Positions 37,965 through 44,423 of a DNA stretch of 64,000 bases are shown here, in pieces. Source of the stretch: Thermodesulfomicrobium sp. WS (GTDB taxonomy: Bacteria; Desulfobacterota; Desulfovibrionia; Desulfovibrionales; Desulfomicrobiaceae); assembly GCF_027925145.1 (NCBI RefSeq), contig NZ_AP027130.1, positions 496,001-560,000 on the forward strand. The letters are read 5' to 3'. Below the pieces are notes generated by a model. It was not told the DNA's origin, did no database searches, and worked only from the letters and a program-made list of their open reading frames with translations. The position numbers and the translations under genes are program-made. The number at the start of each line of letters is the position of its first letter. Position 1 is the stretch's first letter.

Positions 37965-39200
37965 ATGGACATGGATATCCAAAAGGCTCAAGTAAATACT
38001 CTCATCTCTTTGCTTGGGAAAAGTAATCTTGACAGTAAAACAGGTTATCGCGTGACGTGCTACCGTATGCCCAACGGAGAAGAGCGAAGCACCGAATACT
38101 TCGGATTGGCGCTTGCGGAATATCTGCAAGTACGCCGTATGATTCTGATTGGTACTGCGTCGAGCATGTGGGACCTGCTTGTGGAAAACGTCGCTGGCGA
38201 CGATGCCGCTGAAGAACTCCGGATCATGCTCTTCGATGCGGTGCGCGCCGGCACCGTCAGCGAAGACCTGCTTGGGAAACTTGCCCCAGCCATTGAACAG
38301 AAGGTAGGGCGCAAGGTGACTCCTCTCGTCATTTCCTCCAGCGTCACCTTTGCGGAGCAGCAGGCCTTGCTCTTCCGTCTCGAGGAATTGCTGCAAAAAG
38401 ACGAACGGGTGGCTCTCGATCTCACCCATGGTTTTCGGCATCTGGCCATGCTGGGGTTGGCGGCCTCCCGTTATCTGTCGCACGAACGCGGTGTGCAGGT
38501 GGTCGGGCTCTACTATGGGGCCTTGGACATGACCCGGGATGGGATCACCCCGGTGGTCACCGTCGATGGCCTGGCGCATCTGCTCGAATGGGCCGAGGCC
38601 TTCGAGGGCTATGATGCAAGCGGCGATTTTTCCCGCTTCGCGCCGCTGTTGAAGCGGGACGGATTGGCGCATGAGGCGGCCGATGCCCTCGAGCGGGCTT
38701 GGGGGCTGCTTCAGGTCAGCAACGTCAGCGACGCCGCACGAACCCTGTATTCAGCGTGGAAGAAGCTGGAATCGCCCCTCACCGGAGCCTCCGAACTCTT
38801 CCGTAAGCGCCTCCAGAAGGCACTCCGTTGGTGTCAGGCGCAGCAGTTGTCGGAGAAGCTGCGCCTGCTCGCGCTGCAAAGCCTCGGGCGCGGAGATGTC
38901 CTGCGCGCCGCCGTGTTCGGCTTTGAGTGTACGCTTGTCCGCGAGGTGGAAGAAGCCGGCGGCAATCCCCTCGACTACGAGCAGCGCAAGGCGGCGGACG
39001 ATCGCCTGCAGGAGGCCTTCAAGGGAGGGGAGGAAGGCCCTGATTGGAAGCGCCACGCCTATTGGCTGCTCAAAAATGTGCGCAATGCCTGTGCCCACAG
39101 TGCGCCACCGCGCAATACCAAGCACGCTGAACTGATGCGTAACCCTGAGCGGCTGCGGCGTGAGCTCGATGCGACGTTGAACCGTCTGACCAACACATGA
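37965..39200 (+). CDS. csx2: Csx2-type CARF-HEPN ribonuclease (DxTHG family)
   Basis: A 411-residue CRISPR ancillary effector of the TM1812/Csx2 group. The CARF domain occupies residues 1-210 and includes the family motif DLTHG (152-156). The C-terminal HEPN RNase domain carries RNACAH (RxxxxH, Arg373 and His378). Such proteins bind cyclic oligoadenylate made by Cas10 and cleave RNA non-specifically. AGGAGG at 37955-37960 precedes ATG at 37965; a second ATG two codons later is possible. It is the only plus-strand gene of the island, facing the Lon-type protease gene. Confidence 0.88.
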   Translation: MDMDIQKAQVNTLISLLGKSNLDSKTGYRVTCYRMPNGEERSTEYFGLALAEYLQVRRMILIGTASSMWDLLVENVAGDDAAEELRIMLFDAVRAGTVSEDLLGKLAPAIEQKVGRKVTPLVISSSVTFAEQQALLFRLEELLQKDERVALDLTHGFRHLAMLGLAASRYLSHERGVQVVGLYYGALDMTRDGITPVVTVDGLAHLLEWAEAFEGYDASGDFSRFAPLLKRDGLAHEAADALERAWGLLQVSNVSDAARTLYSAWKKLESPLTGASELFRKRLQKALRWCQAQQLSEKLRLLALQSLGRGDVLRAAVFGFECTLVREVEEAGGNPLDYEQRKAADDRLQEAFKGGEEGPDWKRHAYWLLKNVRNACAHSAPPRNTKHAELMRNPERLRRELDATLNRLTNT

Positions 39201-39224
39201 CCCGCGCCTGGATGGGCGGGCTCC

Positions 39225-41219
39225 TCAGTGATAGGTGTAGGGGAAAAATCGGGCTGGCTGGCGGGCGACCAGGTCCAGGACCGCTGGGGCGTCCAGGTCC
39301 AGCAGCGGCGCGAAATGCGGCGGGTGCAGCAGCTCGCTGCGCACCGGAGCCAAGGCCTGTGCCACCGGTTCTTCAGGGATGCAAACCCCAAGGCTTTGGA
39401 GCAATGCCAGGGGCAGCAGCGCCATGACCTGCACCGTGGGGCCCATGCGGGCGCACCATTGGGCGCTTCTTTGCGCAAGCGCGCGGGCGGCCTGGGGATC
39501 TTCGTGCGCCAGATGCCGGGCCAGATTCACGGCCACGAGCTGCCAGGGGTGGCGCGCCTCGCCGTCCTGGTCCACGCGCTTGCGGATGGCGGCAGTGACG
39601 TCAGGCGCAAGGGGCAGGCGGGCGTCGCCGGACACCCGCAGCAGGGCGTGGAGTTCGTAGGCATTGAGGGCCGCGACTGTGCCGCGGCGCTGGATCAGGG
39701 CGTTCAGCTCCGCGGCGGCTTGCGCGTGCTCGCCGGCGCTCGTCCAGGCCATGATGGCGTAGAGCTGGTCGCGCTCGATGTCGTCCCACCTGCCGGTGCG
39801 GGGGGCGCAGAAGGCCTCCTCGGCCTTGCGCAGAAGGGCGATGCACTGCGGGAGATATGCAGGACCGAGAAAGCCGTAGTGCTGCCCCAGGGTGCCGTAG
39901 TATTGGCCGAGGATGATGCAGGGGCATGGCCCGAAGCGTTGGCGGCGGCGCTCCCAGACGGACTCCAGCTCTTCCAGGGCTTCGCGTTCGTGGGGGTTGA
40001 GGGGCAGTGCGGGCGGAAAATCGTAGCGGTTGTGGCGCTCACCGATGGCTTTGATGACGGCGTGGAGCACAATGCTTTGTGGACCGTCTTCCTGGTAGGG
40101 TACGGCAGACTCGTGCTGCAGGGCGATGGTCTTCCAGGCGGCAAACGCCGTGACATCGCCGCGGTGGTTGGCCCGTTCCATTTGGAGCATGGCGAGCTTC
40201 CAGGCAGCCTGGGGTTGGTGGTCGGCCACGGTGGCGTTCATGCATGCGAGGAGGGCTTCTTGAAGATTTTCCGGAAGCTTGGGGAGGGCGTCCACCAGCC
40301 GGTTCAGGTCTGGAGCACGGCAGAGGGCGCGGGTGATCTCGTGGCGCTGGTGCCGTACCCAGGGGGCAAGGGCCCCGGGGAGCGTGGCGAGCTCTGCGGC
40401 CAGAGCGCCGGATCCCGGCTGGGAGAGGGCGCTTTCCAACAGGCGCTGGGTCACGAGGAGTTTGGCGGCGGCTTCGGGGCTGCGGGCCCAGCGCAGGATG
40501 GCCCAGGCCTCGTCCAGGGTGGTCACGGCCACGGCGTGGGGGCATGGCGGCGCGGCGCAGCCTTGGGGGTAGAGGAAAAGGCGTCCAGGGCATTGGGCCT
40601 TGGTGGCGACCTCGGCCACGGGCAGGACATGGCCTTGGAGGTCGAGGCCGCCGGTGGCGATGACGTCTTCGGGAAGGGCGAGGTCGTCGAGGGCGGCCAG
40701 GGCGGCCAAGGCGCACGGCAGGGCCAACGACGCCCCCACCAGCCGTTCGTGGGGTGCCAGAGGCAGGAGGCATGGGGTGCGGCCGCGGCGCTGCGCCACC
40801 ACCTGGGTCACGGTGACGGCGGCGTGGCGGGCGGCGGTATCGGACCACAGGGCGGCGGTCTTTGCCTCGGGCAACGGGCCAAAGCCCACCAGCACGTGGG
40901 CCAGCACCGCCCCTTCTGGCCCAGCGGTGGGTACCAACGCCAGCCGCCAGGGGGCGTGCTCCAGGACGTCCAAGGGCACGTCCCATAGCCCGCGCGCCAG
41001 GGCGGCGATGTGGGGGCGCGCCCACGCGGGGCGGTGCTGGGGCCAGAGCAGGTGGCAGGCCACAAGCAGCCGGGAAAACGCCGGGGGCGCGGCGGCGAGG
41101 ATGCGATCAAGGGTTGGCCCCTGGGCGTGTCTGCCCCAGATGCCAGGATGAGGCGGGATGGCAAAAGATGCCACCCCGTCGGCGAGGTCGAAGTCCAGGG
41201 AATCCAGATTACCGGGCAT
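39225..41219 (-). CDS. Lon-type (S16) serine protease domain with helical repeats, no ATPase
   Basis: A 664-residue protein. Residues 130-245 align with the Lon proteolytic domain: a serine in LVGASLALP (Ser164) and a lysine in VAEVATKA (Lys207), exactly 43 residues apart as are Ser679 and Lys722 of E. coli Lon, with the bridging TGGLDLQGHVLPV matching Lon TGxxxLxGxVLPIGG. No AAA+ module is present. Residues 250-664 are helical and TPR-like (YAIMAWTSAGEHAQAAAELN). The start at 41219 overlaps the unknown gene upstream by 11 bp. Compare CalpL, a SAVED-Lon CRISPR protease; I see no SAVED domain here. Confidence 0.7.
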   Translation of the reverse strand: MPGNLDSLDFDLADGVASFAIPPHPGIWGRHAQGPTLDRILAAAPPAFSRLLVACHLLWPQHRPAWARPHIAALARGLWDVPLDVLEHAPWRLALVPTAGPEGAVLAHVLVGFGPLPEAKTAALWSDTAARHAAVTVTQVVAQRRGRTPCLLPLAPHERLVGASLALPCALAALAALDDLALPEDVIATGGLDLQGHVLPVAEVATKAQCPGRLFLYPQGCAAPPCPHAVAVTTLDEAWAILRWARSPEAAAKLLVTQRLLESALSQPGSGALAAELATLPGALAPWVRHQRHEITRALCRAPDLNRLVDALPKLPENLQEALLACMNATVADHQPQAAWKLAMLQMERANHRGDVTAFAAWKTIALQHESAVPYQEDGPQSIVLHAVIKAIGERHNRYDFPPALPLNPHEREALEELESVWERRRQRFGPCPCIILGQYYGTLGQHYGFLGPAYLPQCIALLRKAEEAFCAPRTGRWDDIERDQLYAIMAWTSAGEHAQAAAELNALIQRRGTVAALNAYELHALLRVSGDARLPLAPDVTAAIRKRVDQDGEARHPWQLVAVNLARHLAHEDPQAARALAQRSAQWCARMGPTVQVMALLPLALLQSLGVCIPEEPVAQALAPVRSELLHPPHFAPLLDLDAPAVLDLVARQPARFFPYTYH

Positions 41220-42195
41220 GGGATGCGGAGTCGTCCACGAGCAGGAGCAGCGGTCGGCCCATGAGGTAGGATTCGGTCCCGTGGCCGGGAAAATCGGCGC
41301 GGAACATCCCGGTGTGGGGGTCCAGACGGCAGACCCCTTCTCGCAGGTGGAGCTTGTGCTGCCACCAGGCGTAGAGCGTACCCTTGCGCGCTGCGGGATC
41401 CAGGACGCCGGTGATGCGGATGGTGTCGCCATCGAGCCGGCGCTGGTATTGGGTGGCAAAGAAGCCGTGGCACGGCATTTCCTGCGCTTCTCCCAAAAGG
41501 ACGCGGGTATAGGGGATGGGCTCCGGGGTGTCGGCCGCGGCCACAGCGGTCAGTTCCGGGGGCAGCGTGGCGGTGGCCAGGGCGCGCCAGGGGTCGAGGT
41601 CTTCAGGCAGTGCGATGCCTGGGTGAAAGCGCAGTACTCGGCGGCGGGTGGCCTCGGCGGCGCTGGCGTCCAGGTCGCGGCTGCGCAGGACCATGAACTG
41701 GGCCACGTCTGCTTCCAGGAGCCGGAAGGCGGCGATCCCGGAGTCTTCAGGCACGCAATACTCTCCCTGGGCGGCCTCGCGCACGGCGTGCAGATGCCCC
41801 GAAGAGACGTCTCCCAAGTGGTGCTCCAGCGCCTGGACGGGGAGGATGGCGGTGTTCCAGGCCTCGGCCAGGCCCTGCCCTGGGCCGAGGGGTACGTCTC
41901 CTGGCCCGGCCAACTCCGGGGTGTCGAAGAGCTGCGCCCCCCATAGGCGCGCCCCGGGGAGCACCTCCAGCACCAGCACCAGGGGCGGGTGGATGTAGCG
42001 GCCCGGATGCAGCCAGCCCCCCAGGCGCTGGGCAAGGCTCCAGATTTGGCCGGCTGCGGGTTGGGGGCGCTCGTCGGGGACGAGTTCTGGCCAATGGACG
42101 CTTGGGGCCTTGCGCGGCCACGGCCACGGTGTTCCTGTGGGCGGCAGGGTGCGCTCGGTGAGCATCAAGCGCCACGCGGCGCGGAGCAGAGACAT
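41209..42195 (-). CDS. Unknown protein between sigma-like and Lon-type genes
   Basis: A 328-residue protein I do not recognise. It has no signal peptide or transmembrane segment, is rich in Pro, Leu and Trp, and shows few cysteines. Recognisable segments are AEAWNTAILPVQALEHHLGD in the middle and DDSASHAR at the end. AGGAGGCCGCT precedes the ATG; it lies 9 bp after the sigma-like gene and overlaps the protease gene, so all three are co-translated. By position it could be an anti-sigma or adaptor that the protease cuts, or a ligand sensor; this is inference only. Confidence 0.7.
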   Translation of the reverse strand: MSLLRAAWRLMLTERTLPPTGTPWPWPRKAPSVHWPELVPDERPQPAAGQIWSLAQRLGGWLHPGRYIHPPLVLVLEVLPGARLWGAQLFDTPELAGPGDVPLGPGQGLAEAWNTAILPVQALEHHLGDVSSGHLHAVREAAQGEYCVPEDSGIAAFRLLEADVAQFMVLRSRDLDASAAEATRRRVLRFHPGIALPEDLDPWRALATATLPPELTAVAAADTPEPIPYTRVLLGEAQEMPCHGFFATQYQRRLDGDTIRITGVLDPAARKGTLYAWWQHKLHLREGVCRLDPHTGMFRADFPGHGTESYLMGRPLLLLVDDSASHAR

Positions 42196-42204
42196 AGCGG
42201 CCTC

Positions 42205-43149
42205 CTATGGTTGGCGGCAGTCCACCTGCTGGCACAAGACGTCCCAGAGGCGCTCACGAAAGGCCTCGAAGAGGCTGGGGTCCAAGTCCGCCTCGCCAAG
42301 CCCGGCATGGGGTTCGAGCACCTGCCGCAGGGTGAGATAGGCGCGCTTCTTGATGGCCGAGATGCCGCATGCGGCCGCATACCCCAATGCCCGGGCGGCG
42401 TCTTCCATGCGCCAGCCGCAGTGTTCCAGATAGCACAAGACCAAGGCAGCCTTGGGTTCCAAACTTTGGGCCGCGGCCAGGACAATGGCCTCGAGGCGGC
42501 CGCGCGTGATGGCGGCTTCGTAGTCGGTGGCCTCTCCCAAGCGTTGCAAAATACTGGGGCTGTCTTCCTCGGCGTCCGAACCTTCTTCCAAGGAGATTTC
42601 GTCGCGGTCGTAGATGCTTGTGTCATAGTGCTGGCGCAGGAAGGCGCAAAACTCCCGCAGATGGATGCTCGGGGCATATCCCAAAAATGCTTTTGCCTGA
42701 TGGAAAAAGTGGAGCGCCACTTCGAGAATGTCTTTGGAGTTGCGAATATCTTTGTTTGGAAGCAATTGGGGTTGGAAGTTGCGTTCTCGAAGTTCCTTGT
42801 ACGCCGGCAGCGGCTGGCCTTGAGGATCTCCGTAAGCGGCATAATCCCCGCGCAGATGATACCCTGTCTCGGGAAATTGCTTCAAGGATTGCCGCACCCG
42901 TTGGTAGAGCAGGTCCCGTTTTTGTTCTTGGAAGAATTTTTTCTGGAGGTAGCGTATCTTGGCACGGATGGCGTCGATGTTTTGGGTCGCCACCAAGTGA
43001 TGGAAGTGGAGATCGTTGGCCAGTCGCTCCTGCAGAAAGATCCAGAGGTCATGGAGATGGTCGAGATCGCCCCTATGAAGGGTCTGGCGTAAAAGATCCA
43101 GAAAATCCTCACTGCGAAGCCATTGGTGGATGGTTGCGTTGGCCGTCAT
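42205..43149 (-). CDS. Sigma-factor-like protein (region 4-type HTH)
   Basis: A 314-residue cytoplasmic protein. Residues 222-280 read like sigma region 4: EPKAALVLCYLEHCGWRMED, then AARALGY and ISAIKKRAYLTLRQVL, i.e. a helix-turn-helix after the usual L-P-x-x-x-R-x-V-L-x-Y-L pattern. The N-terminal 180 residues are helical and basic/aromatic (YLQKKFFQEQKRDLLYQRVR), and I cannot prove they are region 2. An acidic linker (EEGSDAEEDS, 188-196) separates the halves. No good ribosome binding site precedes the ATG. First gene of the triad with the unknown protein and the S16 protease. Confidence 0.6.
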   Translation of the reverse strand: MTANATIHQWLRSEDFLDLLRQTLHRGDLDHLHDLWIFLQERLANDLHFHHLVATQNIDAIRAKIRYLQKKFFQEQKRDLLYQRVRQSLKQFPETGYHLRGDYAAYGDPQGQPLPAYKELRERNFQPQLLPNKDIRNSKDILEVALHFFHQAKAFLGYAPSIHLREFCAFLRQHYDTSIYDRDEISLEEGSDAEEDSPSILQRLGEATDYEAAITRGRLEAIVLAAAQSLEPKAALVLCYLEHCGWRMEDAARALGYAAACGISAIKKRAYLTLRQVLEPHAGLGEADLDPSLFEAFRERLWDVLCQQVDCRQP

Positions 43150-43553
43150 GGAAGGATTTGGGGTTGGTGGTGGAGGATCGGGCGCAGGCCGCGTTGTGGG
43201 CGCTGCGCCATGCCAGTGCCCCCATAGCGCACGGCCGCAGTGATTTCAACGCACTTGCCGGGCCGTCGCCTGCGGTGTGCATGCGGCGCTCAAGGCCAAC
43301 CGCAATGCGCAGCCATGCAGCATCCCCCCAGCCGCACGGCTCCTTGGTTCTGATTGTTTCCCGTAAAACCGCTTGGGCCTGCAGTCCCCTCGAATCGGGT
43401 CATGCAGTCAGAGCGAACTGGGCGCCCGAAAGAACTTTCGGTGGAGAGGTGATGCGGAGGAACGCGGTGATCGGAGCGCCGCTCCTACCAGAAAAACTGC
43501 AAGCGACACCCCGATCACCGTGCTTCATTGTTGGTGGAAATCGGCAAGATGCC
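43150..43553. other. Gap with an eroded CRISPR repeat
   Basis: 404 bp between the sigma-like gene and the small secreted protein gene. GC-rich up to about 43380, with no convincing gene. It contains the degenerate repeat at 43385-43413. The promoter of the sigma-like operon should lie here but no good element is visible. Confidence 0.5.
43385..43413 (-). repeat. Eroded CRISPR repeat, outermost
   Basis: 29 nt identical to the array repeat from TCCCCTCGAATC to the end, except for one change (CATGCAG for CATGCAT). The first 7 nt of the 36-nt unit are not conserved. It lies about 1.0 kb beyond the array. Confidence 0.75.
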
Positions 43554-43856
43554 TCAACGAGGTTTGACCCGGTAACTATTTCCATTCAAATCATAAAGTC
43601 TTCCATAACCATCGTTGTCAATGTGGCCGCGAAGTATATCTCCATTCAAATTTCTCATTCGCACAGAGCCATAACTATCAATTTCTCCTCTATATTTATT
43701 CGCTGGATCATAATCATATCGTCTGCGCATCTCAATCCCAACACTGCTACCTATGCGTGGGGCAAAGGGGTCGGTGTTGATTTCATACTCGTCATTCCAA
43801 GCGAATGCAGAGGATGCCATGACAAACAAAGCCAAGACACAAATCGAATATTTCAT
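43554..43856 (-). CDS. Small secreted protein
   Basis: A 100-residue protein with a clear signal peptide (MKYSICVLALFVMASSAFA, cleaved before WND). The mature 81 residues are charged and Tyr/Gly/Asn-rich and contain a repeated short unit: NLNGDILRGHIDNDG then DLNGNSYRV. CCAAGGAGG precedes the ATG, and TTGACA on the minus strand at 43917-43922 could be a -35. The gene is AT-richer than its neighbours and sits between two eroded CRISPR repeats, so it may be a recent insertion. Function unknown. Confidence 0.7.
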   Translation of the reverse strand: MKYSICVLALFVMASSAFAWNDEYEINTDPFAPRIGSSVGIEMRRRYDYDPANKYRGEIDSYGSVRMRNLNGDILRGHIDNDGYGRLYDLNGNSYRVKPR

Positions 43857-43986
43857 ACAATCCTCCTTGGGTTTTTGGTTTCTTTTTATTTCATTTGTGT
43901 TGAGCATATCTCGTCATGTCAATCTGTGGACGAAAAGCCGAAGGGAATCGAGTTTCTAAGCCGGAGTTTCTTTTCTATCGTCTCGA

Positions 43987-44022
43987 GTATTAATTCCATC
44001 GAATCTGGTCATGCATCCAGAA
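43987..44022 (-). repeat. Eroded CRISPR repeat
   Basis: A full-length 36-nt copy with six mismatches to the array consensus (for example TCGAATCTGG for TCGAATCGGG, and CATCCAGAA at the end). A weaker, interrupted copy lies at about 44359-44391 (TCGAATCCGG ... GCCATGCATTGGAGA). Confidence 0.65.
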
Positions 44023-44128
44023 TGGGGGTGGTTGTGGCATAAGAAATGGATAGAACATGGCGGCCTTCCTGTTTTTTTGAGAGTTACTCCGGTGAGTTGT
44101 GGTCGCGGGGCCGTTTGCTCCTTCCGTG

Positions 44129-44215
44129 TTATTTGTCCTTGTTGATATGTTCGAGGGCCAGCAAGAGGAGCATGATGATTTCTTTGAAGGGATCGCTTTT
44201 GAAGCAATCGGTCAC
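44129..44215 (-). CDS. Possible 28-residue hydrophobic small protein
   Basis: A GTG-initiated frame with a strong AGGAGG eight nt before the start. The product opens MTDCFKSDPFKEIIMLLLLA and ends EHINKDK: a short amphipathic/hydrophobic helix with a charged tail. It lies between eroded repeats next to the array. Support is the ribosome binding site and the composition only; no homologue is known to me. Confidence 0.4.
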   Translation of the reverse strand: MTDCFKSDPFKEIIMLLLLALEHINKDK

Positions 44216-44423
44216 GGCAGTTCCTCCTGGTTGCAGGTTGCCGGAAGGTGACTCCAAGACTCCTTAACGGGATGGGGATCGGTTTTTTTGGGGTTGAGAT
44301 GAACATTTTGGCATTCAAGGCCACCTTCCACCGGCGCCCGGTCGTTGGACGCCATGCGGCTCGAATCCGGCAGTCGGGCCATGCATTGGAGACGGGAAAA
44401 TTGTACTCATTTTGGGAAAAGCC

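Noticed and set aside
39225-41219. Calling the Lon-type protein CalpL
   Set aside because: CalpL carries a SAVED domain for the cyclic nucleotide. I cannot see one here; the C-terminal 400 residues look like helical repeats. Only the protease logic is shared.
42618-44042. A plus-strand open frame across the sigma-like gene and the gap
   Set aside because: It runs antisense through a coding gene, then through AT-rich spacer and eroded repeats; no domain or ribosome binding site supports it.
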